Source: Halomarina salina (lineage in GTDB: Archaea > Halobacteriota > Halobacteria > Halobacteriales > Haloarculaceae). From it: a stretch of DNA of 64,000 bases. The stretch covers positions 2,852,001-2,916,000 of the forward strand of contig NZ_JALLGW010000001.1 of NCBI RefSeq assembly GCF_023074835.1, in the 5' to 3' direction. Of this stretch, positions 27,650 through 39,250 are shown piece by piece. The notes beneath the pieces are model-generated. The model saw only the letters and a program-made list of their open reading frames with translations, was not told the origin of the DNA and did not search any database. How positions within the stretch are numbered: the first letter of the stretch is position 1; each line of letters starts with the position of its first letter. The translations under genes were made by a program, and so were the position numbers.

Positions 27650-27740
27650 GCCGTCGCGTCGGTACGAGACCCATCTCCCGCCCCGGAATCGAGACCGGGA
27701 GGGGACACTGCTATGTGTCCCCATCTCTAGTGGCCGGCAA

Positions 27741-29810
27741 ATGAGCGAGCAATCGGAGGTGGGGCCGCCACTCGACGAGGGGTCGCTGGCGGACGTGCTC
27801 TCTCGTGTCACCGACGCCGTCTTCGCGCTCGACGAGGAGTGGCGGTTCACCTTCCTCAACGACCGGGCGGAGGACCTCCTCCAGCGTGACCGCGAGGAAC
27901 TGGTCGGCACGGTCGTCTGGGACGCGTTCCCCGAGGCCGTCGGGTCGCGGTTCCACGACGAGTACCGCGAGGCGATGGCGACCCAGGAGACGACGACGTT
28001 CGAGGCGTTCTACCCGCCACTCGACGTCTGGTTCGAGGTCCGCGCCTACCCATCGGAGACCGGCCTCTCCGTGTACTTCCGGGACGTCACCGAGCGTGTC
28101 CGCCGCGAAGAGGACCTCCAGGGCCGTGAGCGTGCACTCCAGCGCGCTTACGAGATCGTCGCGGACGCCGACCGGACGTTCGACGAGAAGATCGACGCGC
28201 TGCTGGGCGTCGTCCGGGAGGCGGTCGGGACCGACTACGCGACGCTCTCGCGCGTGCAGGACGACCTGTACGTGTTCGAGGCGGTCGACGCACCAGCGGA
28301 CGCCGATGTCGAAGCGGGCGACACCGTACCGCTGGAGGTGACGAACTGTGAACGGGTGCTATCGACAGCACGGACGCTCGTCCTCGACGACATCGAGCGC
28401 GAGGCACCGGACCTCGCTGGCCGGTCGGGCAACGCGGAGTGGGGTATCTCCTGCTACCTCGGTGCGCCGGTCGTCGTCGGTGGCGAACCGTACGGGACGT
28501 TCTGCTTCTACGATACGGAGCCACGCACCAGACGGTTCACCGACTGGCAGGTGACGTTCGTCGAACTGCTCAGCAACTGGGTGGGCTACGAACTGGAGCG
28601 CAAGCGCCACCTGGACCAGCTCGCCGTCCTCGACGAACTCAACGGCGTCGTGCGGGCGGTCACCGACGCCGTCGTCGACCAGTCCACCCGCGAAGAGATA
28701 GAGCGCGTCGTCTGCGAACGACTCGCCGCCACCGACGCCTACGAGTTCGCCTGGATCGGCGGAGTCGGCGAGTCTCCCGACAGCGTGACGCTCCGGACGG
28801 AGGCTGGCGTCGAGGGGTACCTCGGTGACGGAGGGATGACGTACGGCGACGACGAGGGGGGTTCGACACCGACCGAACGCGCCATCCAGAGCGAGTGCGT
28901 GGCCGTGGCGCGAGACGTCGAACACGCCGCCGAGCAGCGTGACTGGCACGACGAGTCGACCGAGTACGAGTTCGACGCCTGGGCGGCGGCCCCTATCTCG
29001 TACGAGGGGGCGCTCTACGGGGTGTTGAACGTCCACTCCGCTCGCCGTGACGCGTTCTCGGCGCAGGAGACGGCCGTGGTCGAACAGCTCGGCGAACTGC
29101 TCGGACACGCCATCACGGCGTCGCAGCGCAAGGAGGCGCTCATGAGCGACGACGTGGTGGAACTGGAGTTCGAGATCAGCGACGCGTTCACGGCCGCCGG
29201 GGTCCCGCGTGGGGAAGACGGGACGATAACGTTCGACCGGACGGTGACCGTCGGTGACGGGAACTACCACGTCTACGGCCGGACCGACGACAACGGTGTC
29301 GAGACGCTCCGCGCGGTCGTCGAGACGTTCGACGCCTGGACCGCCCTCGAACTGCTGAGCGAGCACGGCCAGGAGTACCGGTTCAGGGTTCGACTCACCG
29401 AACCGCCCGTCGTCTCGGTCGTCGCCGCACAGGGTGGCCGCGTGAAGTCGGCGAAGATCGAGGACGGTGACTACCGGATGCGGGTGCACCTCCCGCACAG
29501 CGTCGACGTCCACGCGCTCGTCGACAGGGTGCGGGCGTCGTACCCCGACGCCCGGGTCATCGCCCAGCGACAGACGCCCGAGCAGGGGGCCTCGAACACA
29601 CGGTTCTACGCGGCACTGCTCGACGACCTCACCGAGCGCCAGCGTTCGGCACTGGAAGCCGCGTTCTACGCGGGGTTCTTCGAGTGGCCACGGGACAGCA
29701 ACGGCGAGGAAGTCGCGACGTCCCTGGGCGTCTCGCCGGCCACGTTCCACCAGCACCTGCGGACGGGCGAGCGAAAGCTGCTCCAGTCGCTCCTCGTAGA
29801 CGACGAGTGA
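27741..29810 (+). CDS. PAS-GAF-GAF-Bat HTH regulator (bacterioopsin-activator type)
   Basis: 689 residues. A PAS domain (about 15-115: LSRVTDAVFALDEEWRFTFL) is followed by a GAF domain (about 130-290), a second GAF domain (about 310-470), the Bat-associated domain (about 478-620: VVELEFEISDAFTAAGVP) and a C-terminal HTH_10 (LTERQRSALEAAFYAGFFEW, VATSLGVSPATFHQHLRTGE). These proteins sense light, redox or small molecules and regulate transcription. No operon partner is obvious: kynU ends 92 bases upstream and a 600-base gap follows. Confidence 0.9.
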   Translation: MSEQSEVGPPLDEGSLADVLSRVTDAVFALDEEWRFTFLNDRAEDLLQRDREELVGTVVWDAFPEAVGSRFHDEYREAMATQETTTFEAFYPPLDVWFEVRAYPSETGLSVYFRDVTERVRREEDLQGRERALQRAYEIVADADRTFDEKIDALLGVVREAVGTDYATLSRVQDDLYVFEAVDAPADADVEAGDTVPLEVTNCERVLSTARTLVLDDIEREAPDLAGRSGNAEWGISCYLGAPVVVGGEPYGTFCFYDTEPRTRRFTDWQVTFVELLSNWVGYELERKRHLDQLAVLDELNGVVRAVTDAVVDQSTREEIERVVCERLAATDAYEFAWIGGVGESPDSVTLRTEAGVEGYLGDGGMTYGDDEGGSTPTERAIQSECVAVARDVEHAAEQRDWHDESTEYEFDAWAAAPISYEGALYGVLNVHSARRDAFSAQETAVVEQLGELLGHAITASQRKEALMSDDVVELEFEISDAFTAAGVPRGEDGTITFDRTVTVGDGNYHVYGRTDDNGVETLRAVVETFDAWTALELLSEHGQEYRFRVRLTEPPVVSVVAAQGGRVKSAKIEDGDYRMRVHLPHSVDVHALVDRVRASYPDARVIAQRQTPEQGASNTRFYAALLDDLTERQRSALEAAFYAGFFEWPRDSNGEEVATSLGVSPATFHQHLRTGERKLLQSLLVDDE

Positions 29811-30425
29811 CAGGAATCGTCCGCTCTGCGAGAGTCGGCACCTCGGTTCTGGGTATAGCCTCATGCGATTCATCCGTCGGCGTGATACTCATCTTACCAC
29901 ACCAGAAGGCGAACAGTTAGTCGAACACCGCTCGACTTCGACGGCGGTACGCCGACGCCAGTGGCCCGGTCGAACATCTCGCCGGACGAGAAGAAACCGG
30001 AGCGCTCTCGCGCCGCTGGTCGAATCCATCGCAGAAATCCGCCCCACGACACACAGCCGAGGTGAAACGTGACAGCGCCCGCCTCAGGACCTCTACGACA
30101 GAATCAGCAATATGTTCCGTCTCCGGGTGCACGAGTGACGGCGAGTTCGGAGCCCCCTTCCGAGCGTCGCAAGTCGAGGAGCGAGGGCGCTACCCACCCA
30201 CGGCCGGTGGTTGCGGAGCGACCAACGGTACGGTTCGAGTCATCTGGCAGTAGTGGCCGAGAAAATCGTTATCCAGGCTGGCGATACTAGCTGGAGAAAC
30301 CAGCAGTACCATTGAGAGAGATAACGATGATTAGCAGCGTCCAGTAGGGACCCATCACGAGAGATAAGGTGCATTATCCACTCTCGTGGGACAACACCTA
30401 AGTCGATACCGTCACAGCGTCGAGT
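29811..30425. other. Intergenic region
   Basis: About 600 bases without a convincing gene. Short frames at 29863-30072 and 30062-30290 lack coding character. The last 60 bases before 30426 contain AT-rich sequence (gagataaggtgcattatcca) suited to the promoter of the RHH/recombinase operon. Confidence 0.5.
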
Positions 30426-31322
30426 ATGGCCGAGGACGACGAGCGGGTCGTCGTGAAGACGTACGTACCCCGCTCACAGAAGGAGGCGTGGGTCGACCAC
30501 GCCGAGTCGCTGGGGATGAGCCAGAGCGAGTTCCTGCGAACGATGGTGCAGTCCGGTCGCCGGGGGTTCGACCCCGACCCCGTCGACACCGATTCTCGGG
30601 ACGCCACCCCTGGGGGTGAGGGCCTCGAAGAGCGTGTCCTCGCGATGCTCTCCGAGACGGGCGTGATGGGGTGGGAGGAGCTGACCGACCGACTGACCGA
30701 GGGCGTCGAGCGCGACCTCGACGAAGCACTCGGGACGCTCCAGGACCGGGGAGCGGTTCGCTACAACGGACGCCACGGTGGCTACGTCGTCGCTGGCGAA
30801 CGACCGTCGGACGACGGTCAGAATAGACGCCCCGGCCGTCAGGGGTCCGACCGGACTCCCGAGGAGTCGCGCACACCACGCGATAGTCGGAGTGGCGAGG
30901 ACAGACGGGAGCCTGCCGAGCGGGTGCGACCCGACCGAGAGCGCGAACGACCGCAGCGCCGGAGTGGTTGGTCGGACGAGCGCGGCCAGACGGCCCGGCG
31001 GCCAGCAGAGGGTCGGCGACCGACCGACGGTCGTGCGGACGACCCACCGGCCGACGACTGGGGAGACGACCGACGTGTCCGTGACGACAGGCCCCGGTCC
31101 CCCGACCGTCCCCGACGCGACCCACCCCGCCGCGACGACGGACGAGAGAGGCGACCCGACCGTCGACCACGCCCCGAGGACGAACAGCACCGGGTCGACG
31201 CCCTCCGGGAGGTACGCGAGTCACTCGACGGGTCCGACGACGGACGGGAGCAGCGCTCACCCTCGGACGACGACCGCCGACGGGAGTCGGTGACCGACGA
31301 GGACCGCTACGATGAGTACTGA
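30426..31322 (+). CDS. RHH-domain protein with disordered tail (DUF5805-like)
   Basis: 298 residues. Residues 1-50 form a ribbon-helix-helix-like DNA-binding unit (VVVKTYVPRSQKEAWVDHAE, SLGMSQSEFLRTMVQSGRRG). Residues 65-125 look like a small winged helix (LEERVLAMLSETGVMGWEEL, RYNGRHGGYVVAGE). The rest is Arg/Asp/Pro-rich and disordered. It overlaps the start of the tyrosine recombinase by 11 bases. The pair is conserved in haloarchaea, so this protein probably helps the recombinase find or remodel its site. Confidence 0.8.
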   Translation: MAEDDERVVVKTYVPRSQKEAWVDHAESLGMSQSEFLRTMVQSGRRGFDPDPVDTDSRDATPGGEGLEERVLAMLSETGVMGWEELTDRLTEGVERDLDEALGTLQDRGAVRYNGRHGGYVVAGERPSDDGQNRRPGRQGSDRTPEESRTPRDSRSGEDRREPAERVRPDRERERPQRRSGWSDERGQTARRPAEGRRPTDGRADDPPADDWGDDRRVRDDRPRSPDRPRRDPPRRDDGRERRPDRRPRPEDEQHRVDALREVRESLDGSDDGREQRSPSDDDRRRESVTDEDRYDEY

Positions 31323-32325
31323 GGCGGTCGAGGACCCCGTCGCGTACTTCCTGCAGGACCTCCAGTACCACGGCCGCTCGGAACGGACGCGGACCGCCTA
31401 CGAGCGAGTCCTCCGCCGGTTCGAGCGGTTCGTCGCGGCACGCGACGCTCGACCGGCGACCGCGGGGCAGCGCGACTGTCTCGCGTTCGTCCACGAGTTG
31501 CGCGGCGAGTACGCGCCGAGCACCGTCGCGACGTACGCGACGTACGTCCACCGGTTCTACGACTACATGATCCAGACCGAGACGTTCGAAGGGAACCCGA
31601 TGGCGCTGGTGATGGCCGAGATGGACGAGTCCATCGACACCGACCCGTCGCGCCGCGAGGTGAGCGTCGCCGATATGCAGTCGTTCGTCGCCGGAATCAC
31701 ACACCCGCTCGAACGGGCGCTCGTCGTCACGCTGCTGAAGACGGGGATGCGTGTCGGCGAGTGCGTCAACCTCGACCTCCGCGACCTGGCGCTCGACGCC
31801 GAGATGCGCGAACAGTACGGCGTCGCCCCGCGTCCGCAACTCGACACGCGGCCGAACTCGCTGTACGTCGACAGCGAGGTGGCCCGCGGCGCGGTGGTCA
31901 ACGGCGAGGAGCGCGAGGCGTCGAACAAGCGCAAGCGAGCGACCGTCGTCCCGGTCGACCGGGAGCTACGCGGTGAACTGAACCGCTGGCTCGCGATCCG
32001 GCCCGACAGCGCCTCGCCAGCGCTGTTCCTCGACACGGGCGACCGGTGGGGCCACCGACTCACGACCGAACAGGTCCGGACGGTCGTCCGTCGGCACGCG
32101 GAGGACCACGGCTGGCACCGCGAGGGAGGAGGGGCGAGCGAGAACGTCACGCCCCACTACTTCCGGCACTTCTTCACCACCCACCTCCGGGACCGCACCG
32201 GCGACCGGGGCGTCGTGAAGTACCTCCGCGGCGACGTCGCCACCGACATCATCGACACCTACACCCACAACTGGGGCGACCGCGTGCGCGAGGTGTACGA
32301 GGCCAACGTCTACTCCCTCCTGTAG
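31312..32325 (+). CDS. Tyrosine recombinase (XerA/XerC-like)
   Basis: 337 residues with an N-terminal SAM-like core-binding domain (YFLQDLQYHGRSERTRTAYE) and a catalytic domain. The catalytic Arg is in LLKTGMRVGECVNLDL, the HxxR box in PHYFRHFFTTHL and the Tyr in IIDTYTHNWGDRVREVYEA. The complete set suggests an active enzyme. As a chromosomal pair with the RHH protein it is a candidate for chromosome-dimer resolution; a phage-type integrase is less likely since no attachment site or virus genes flank it. Confidence 0.9.
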   Translation: MSTEAVEDPVAYFLQDLQYHGRSERTRTAYERVLRRFERFVAARDARPATAGQRDCLAFVHELRGEYAPSTVATYATYVHRFYDYMIQTETFEGNPMALVMAEMDESIDTDPSRREVSVADMQSFVAGITHPLERALVVTLLKTGMRVGECVNLDLRDLALDAEMREQYGVAPRPQLDTRPNSLYVDSEVARGAVVNGEEREASNKRKRATVVPVDRELRGELNRWLAIRPDSASPALFLDTGDRWGHRLTTEQVRTVVRRHAEDHGWHREGGGASENVTPHYFRHFFTTHLRDRTGDRGVVKYLRGDVATDIIDTYTHNWGDRVREVYEANVYSLL

Positions 32326-32593
32326 TTCAGGATCCGATTTTCGAGGTTCGTCGGTGGTTTCAGTTGCTACTGTAGCGACAGAACACTGTCGCCGAGCGAA
32401 CTCGTAAACTGTATGTCGCTGTATCAAATCGGCCGTGGTTTCGGTAGCGAGTGGGTCCACCAGAACGGCTGATTCCAGGCACCTCGCGTCGTCTCTGGGT
32501 CGTTCGGTGTTGGCGACACGCGGGAATCCCGCTCGGCGGCCACTGGACATGGACCCAACAGTGAAGAGGTGGACCACCGACCATCACCCATCC

Positions 32594-33418
32594 ATGCGGA
32601 CCCATACCATCGAGGGTGGCGACGGTGTCGGACTCCACGTCGCCGAAGCGGGGCCGACCGACGCGCCACCGGTGCTGTTGCTCCACGGCTACTCACAGAG
32701 CCACCGGTCGTGGAGCGAACAGTTCGACTCCTCGCTCGCCGACGAGTTCCGACTGGTCGGGATGGACAGTCGAGGCCACGGCGAGTCCGAGAAACCCCAC
32801 GAGGCGTACGACGAGACTGAGTCGTGGGCAGACGACGTGCGAGCGGTCGTGGAGTCGCTCGGACTCGACGACGTCGTCATCGTGGGGTGGTCGTACGCCG
32901 GCCTGGTCACCCTCGACTACCTCTCGGTGTACGGCACCGACCGCGTCGCCGGAGTGAACCTCGTCGGCGCGGTGTCGGCCATCGGAACGGAGGCCGCGAC
33001 GGCACTGCTCGGGGAGACGTACGTCGGCCTCATGGGCGGGATGACGTCGACGGACGCCGAGGAGTCCGTCGAGGCGCTCGGGTCGTTCGTCCGCCTCTGT
33101 CGCCACGACGAGATACCGGTCGACGAGTTCTACCGGACCCTGGGGTTCACTGTCGCCACCCCACCTCGCGTGCGCGACGCGCTTCGCGCGCGCACGCTCG
33201 ACCATCGCGACGTCCTGTCGTCGCTGGACGTTCCCGTCCTCCTCACCCACGGTGTGGAGGACCGGGTTGTGGACGTCGACATCGTCGACCAGCACGCCGA
33301 ACTCGTCGAGGACGTTCGGGTCTCGCGGTACCCCCAGACCGGTCACTCCCCCTTCGTCGAGAGCCCCGAACGTTTCGACGAGGAACTCCGCGAGTTCGTC
33401 CACGCGTGTCGTCGCTGA
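32594..33418 (+). CDS. Alpha/beta hydrolase
   Basis: 274 residues from ATG 32594. Motifs: oxyanion loop PVLLLHGYSQSHRSW, nucleophile VVIVGWSYAGLVTLDYL, acid VPVLLTHGVEDRVVDVDI and His in YPQTGHSPFVESP. The fold matches epoxide-hydrolase, haloalkane-dehalogenase and chloroperoxidase-type enzymes; substrate is unknown. Monocistronic and convergent with the membrane-protein gene, whose stop lies 13 bases away. Confidence 0.88.
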   Translation: MRTHTIEGGDGVGLHVAEAGPTDAPPVLLLHGYSQSHRSWSEQFDSSLADEFRLVGMDSRGHGESEKPHEAYDETESWADDVRAVVESLGLDDVVIVGWSYAGLVTLDYLSVYGTDRVAGVNLVGAVSAIGTEAATALLGETYVGLMGGMTSTDAEESVEALGSFVRLCRHDEIPVDEFYRTLGFTVATPPRVRDALRARTLDHRDVLSSLDVPVLLTHGVEDRVVDVDIVDQHAELVEDVRVSRYPQTGHSPFVESPERFDEELREFVHACRR

Positions 33419-33430
33419 CCGGCGAGCGCC

Positions 33431-34204
33431 TCAGAGAGCCAGCAACACGGCGGCGTAGCCGACCGTCCCCGCGACGAACGAGCCGAATCGGCTCGTCTCG
33501 GGGTCGGGGAGCTCTTCTTTGGTCACGTTGAACACGATACCACCGGCGAGGAACGCCAGCAGGAGCGCGAGCGGCCCCTCGGCGACGGTCGTCAGCGTCC
33601 CGACCAGTCCGCCGAGGAGGATGGCACCGGCGAGTAGCCACCGACCCAGGCGATGGTACGTCCGCCCGTGGTGTCTGCGCAGGCCAGCGTCGGTGACGAG
33701 GAAGTGCAGGCCCATCGCGACTCCGTACAGGACCAGCGCCGTCGTGCCGGAGCGCTCCTGGTGGAAGACGAGGTAGCCGATGAGCGCGTTGTACACCCCG
33801 AACGAGGCGAGGTGTGCCCAGAAGGTGACCGACGTCTGGTCCGTCTCGCCGTCGGTCGTCCGGGACGCGAACACGTGGACGGCGTAGAACGTCAGGAACC
33901 CGGTGAGGACGACGACGTACACCTCGACGTCGCGACCGAAGAAGCTCGCCGACCCGGCGTCGCTCTCGACGACGTGGAGCACCGCCTCGTTGATCTCTGG
34001 CAGGAGGTAGACGACGACGTACGCGAGCGACGCTCCACCGGCGGCCGACAGGACCCGCGGTCGATAGTCGCTCCCGGCCCAGAGCCGACCCGCCAGCGAG
34101 TGGACGACGGCGAGCGCGACCGTAATCGCCGCCGCCACTGTCGGCGAGGCAGCCGACTGCCCGACGACGACCCACGGACCGAGAGCCTGCTCCAGAGACC
34201 ACAT
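33431..34204 (-). CDS. Polytopic membrane protein, possibly ZIP-like
   Basis: 257 residues from ATG 34204. About seven to eight hydrophobic segments are visible, e.g. AAAITVALAVVHSLAGRLW, SLAYVVVYLLPEINEAVLH, VYVVVLTGFLTFYAVHVFA, LLAGAILLGGLVGTLTTVA. The C-terminal LAFLAGGIVFNVTKEELPDP resembles the end of ZIP metal transporters, but the HxxxE-type metal site is not clear. An upstream in-frame extension is not used, because it lacks coding features. Confidence 0.65.
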   Translation of the reverse strand: MWSLEQALGPWVVVGQSAASPTVAAAITVALAVVHSLAGRLWAGSDYRPRVLSAAGGASLAYVVVYLLPEINEAVLHVVESDAGSASFFGRDVEVYVVVLTGFLTFYAVHVFASRTTDGETDQTSVTFWAHLASFGVYNALIGYLVFHQERSGTTALVLYGVAMGLHFLVTDAGLRRHHGRTYHRLGRWLLAGAILLGGLVGTLTTVAEGPLALLLAFLAGGIVFNVTKEELPDPETSRFGSFVAGTVGYAAVLLAL

Positions 34205-34323
34205 CGCTCTGGTCCTCCCGTCGCGAGCCTGCCGTATCACGGTTCGGCCAGCGAGCGACGACGACGTACCCGAACGACGACCACCGACGACAGCGCTATG
34301 TCCACGGCGTGGCAATCGACCCC

Positions 34324-34842
34324 ATGACCGACCGAGTGAGACACCCGCGGCTCTTCTCGGCGTTCCGAGCGGCGCTCTACCTGTCGGCGGGACTCGTCGT
34401 GACGCTCCTGTCACTGGCGGGCGTCGTCGCACTCCTCGCGATTCTCGTCTTCGCGGGAGTCGGACTGCTGACGGTGGGCGACGTGAACCTCCTCGCCGTC
34501 GGAGGGCTGGCGGGGCTGGTTCTCGCGCTGGTGGCTCTCGCCCTCGGTGCCGTCCGGTTCGCCGTTCGTCACGTGGAGCGTCGGGTGCGTTCGGCCGACA
34601 GTATCCCGGACCCCCTCGACCGGGTCAAGGGGGAGTACGTCGCCGACGCCATCGACGAACGAGAACTCGAACGTCGTCTCGACGGCGTGCTCGACCCGAG
34701 TGACGGTCGTGGGGCGAACCTGTCGAGTGGCGAATCGAGCGCCCGAAACGTCCCCGCGTCGCCCGACGGAACCGACGTCGGGTCCGGCCGGCGGACCGAC
34801 GGACGGCAGAAGAGCCGTTGGCTCACGGAGTCCCGTCGATAG
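34324..34842 (+). CDS. Two-helix membrane protein with SHOCT-like motif
   Basis: 172 residues from ATG 34324. Two membrane segments (LYLSAGLVVTLLSLAGVVAL and LAVGGLAGLVLALVALALGA) are followed by a basic stretch and a SHOCT-like helix pair (DPLDRVKGEYVADAIDEREL). The tail is disordered. SHOCT motifs are short oligomerisation helices in many prokaryotic membrane proteins. Partner and role are unknown. Confidence 0.7.
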   Translation: MTDRVRHPRLFSAFRAALYLSAGLVVTLLSLAGVVALLAILVFAGVGLLTVGDVNLLAVGGLAGLVLALVALALGAVRFAVRHVERRVRSADSIPDPLDRVKGEYVADAIDERELERRLDGVLDPSDGRGANLSSGESSARNVPASPDGTDVGSGRRTDGRQKSRWLTESRR

Positions 34843-34879
34843 CGCGATTCATCAACCAGGAGCACGTACCGTGCTAGCG

Positions 34880-35026
34880 ATGCCCACGACCATCGAACTT
34901 CCGGACGACCTGGCGGAGCGCCTGGCGGTCCACCTCGAGGAGGACGAGACGTACGCCGAACTCGTCGAGGAACTGCTCAACATCTACGAGGGCACCCGTT
35001 TCGTCCAGGAGGGCTACTCGGAGTGA
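34880..35026 (+). CDS. Small RHH-like protein (DUF7557-like)
   Basis: 48 residues from ATG 34880: a short beta strand MPTTIELPDDLAERLAVHLE followed by helix TYAELVEELLNIYEGTRFVQ. The pattern is that of small haloarchaeal RHH or VapB-like proteins. No toxin gene lies beside it, so it may be a stand-alone DNA-binding regulator. The DUF number is from memory. Confidence 0.65.
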   Translation: MPTTIELPDDLAERLAVHLEEDETYAELVEELLNIYEGTRFVQEGYSE

Positions 35027-35047
35027 CCGCGGCGGCACGCAGCGGAA

Positions 35048-37750
<2,703 letters not shown>

Positions 37751-38144
37751 GGCACGACCACTCCTGACGCGCCCGACGTCCTCACCATACGTCGTCTGCT
37801 ATCGCCAATCGGGAAAAGTGTCGGCTCGGCACCGGGTTCGGTTACGGGACGACCACCCCGAACTCGCCACCCGGCTCGGCGACGTGTGCCGCTCGCATCG
37901 TCGTCTCGTCGGTCATAGACGAACCGGTACTCGCGGCGGCGACGAAATCGGCTATCCAGACGTGACGCGAGAGTCGCCGCTCGCGACCTGTTCGTGACCG
38001 TTTCGACCGCCGTGGACGCGACAACGCTCGAGCGTGTCTGTCCCATACCGTTCGGATACACTGAATATCGCGATACGAAATCGGCCGATCGTAGTTCCCG
38101 GCCGCGGAACGTTGATGCCCGTATCCGACGTTCTAGCGGCTGTT
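37751..38144. other. Intergenic region between divergent genes
   Basis: About 390 bases separating the P-type ATPase and the DUF1801 protein, transcribed in opposite directions. No convincing gene. Small frames on both strands lack acidic coding character. Promoters for both genes should lie here, but no clear TATA box was pinned down. Confidence 0.5.
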
Positions 38145-38951
38145 ATGAGCACATCTGGGACGCTCTCCGTTCAGCGGGTCGAGGAGTTCGTGCTGGCGAA
38201 CCGGGTGATCAGAGCACCCGACTATCGAAAATCTCACGACGAGGGGGTCCAGTTCACGGACCTGGACCGGGGGCTCCAGTGGGGTGCCGACGTGGTCCCG
38301 GCCCTGCAGGGGTTGTTCCGGGTCGAACGGGACCCACGGGACGACCGTCCCGACGGCTGGGTGGGGTTCGCTCGCCACTGGCGAGGAGCGACGCTACAGG
38401 TCGAGTTCGACGAGTTCTCCGACCCGTCGGGGTCGGACGCGGTCCTGGTCGTGACCGGGGTGTTCGGTCGAGCGGGAACGGAGACCATCACGGACAAGAC
38501 CGTCGGGGAGGTCGCGTTGCCGGAGCAGGTGCCGACGGAGGGGGAGTGGCGAGACCGGCGAAAGCGGTACGAGGCGGCGCGGCGGTCGGACGACACCGAC
38601 GGGGCGACGGCGGTTCGGGCGTACGTCGCAGCGCTGCCGGGGTGGAAGCGCGACGTCGCGACGCGGTTCGACGAGATTGTCGGCCAGAACGTCCCCGACG
38701 TGCGCCGCGCCGTGCGGTACCACCAACCGTTCTACGGCGTCGAGGGCGAGGGCTGGTTCGCGTCGTTCAGCGCCTTCTCGAAGCACGTGAAGCTGTCGTT
38801 CGTGAGCGACTCGTATCTCGAACCGCGGCCTCCCGCCGGTTCCGGGCCGGAACGGCAGGCCCTGGACGTGACGGAGACGGACACGCTGGACGAGGAGCGG
38901 GTCGGGTCCTGGGTCCGGCAGGCCGCCGCCCATCCGGGGATGGGATGGTGA
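38145..38951 (+). CDS. DUF1801 (YdhG/YdeI-like) domain protein
   Basis: 268 residues from ATG 38145; an in-frame ATG at 38115 would add ten residues. The C-terminal half has the DUF1801 fold (YVAALPGWKRDVATRFDEIV, RRAVRYHQPFYGVEGEGWFA, FSKHVKLSFVSDSYLEPRPP), a small alpha/beta fold related to iron-binding CyaY-like proteins. The N-terminal ~120 residues are an extra domain I do not recognise (WVGFARHWRGATLQVEFDEF). Cytoplasmic, function unknown. Confidence 0.75.
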   Translation: MSTSGTLSVQRVEEFVLANRVIRAPDYRKSHDEGVQFTDLDRGLQWGADVVPALQGLFRVERDPRDDRPDGWVGFARHWRGATLQVEFDEFSDPSGSDAVLVVTGVFGRAGTETITDKTVGEVALPEQVPTEGEWRDRRKRYEAARRSDDTDGATAVRAYVAALPGWKRDVATRFDEIVGQNVPDVRRAVRYHQPFYGVEGEGWFASFSAFSKHVKLSFVSDSYLEPRPPAGSGPERQALDVTETDTLDEERVGSWVRQAAAHPGMGW

Positions 38952-39083
38952 AGCTGGGCGGCCGACCGGTCACTACCGCCGGCCGGCCCCCGAGAACCGT
39001 GTGACGAGTCGTTCCATCGAGACAGAGCGTCGAGACACAGCGTCGAGTTCGACAGTCGAGCTGTACGGAGGCCTTATTTTTAC

Positions 39084-39091
39084 CTATATTA
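39084..39091 (+). promoter_or_regulatory. TATA-like box of the left small hydrophobic gene
   Basis: CTATATTA at 39084-39091 lies about 18-25 bases before ATG 39109, inside a locally A/T-rich stretch. This spacing suits a leaderless or near-leaderless haloarchaeal transcript. Confidence 0.5.
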
Positions 39092-39108
39092 CGAAGAATT
39101 AAATCTCG

Positions 39109-39243
39109 ATGGTAGACCCAGATGGCTCGGTCGTACTCACGGACCACCCGCGTCTCGTCGGCGTCGTCTTCACAATCCTGCTCGCGCTCTCTCGGGCAGG
39201 CGTCGCGGCCTCGAACACCGGTAGTACCGTCACCGGGCCGTAA
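39109..39243 (+). CDS. 44-residue hydrophobic protein (DUF7503-like), left copy
   Basis: Too short for most gene callers. The sequence has a polar N-terminus (MVDPDGSVVLTDHPRLVG), a membrane-type segment (VVFTILLALSRAGVAAS) and a conserved C-terminal GSTVTGP. It aligns without gaps at about 19 of 44 positions with the protein at 44809-44943, sharing HP-x-L-x-G, LSxxGxAA and GSTxxGP. A TATA-like box sits 18-25 bases upstream. It converges on the left CHAT gene with only 7 bases between the stops. It is probably a small membrane peptide; the DUF name is from memory. Confidence 0.72.
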   Translation: MVDPDGSVVLTDHPRLVGVVFTILLALSRAGVAASNTGSTVTGP

Positions 39244-39250
39244 GTCGGGA

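Noticed and set aside
25271-27910. 879-residue minus-strand open frame across kynureninase
   Set aside because: Only the last 313 codons (from ATG 26212) have hydrolase motifs. The rest is antisense to kynU and has the Arg/Pro-rich composition of a GC-rich shadow.
31312-32325. Phage-type integrase marking a provirus
   Set aside because: No att repeats, tRNA or virus genes flank it. The overlap with the RHH partner fits a resident recombinase pair.
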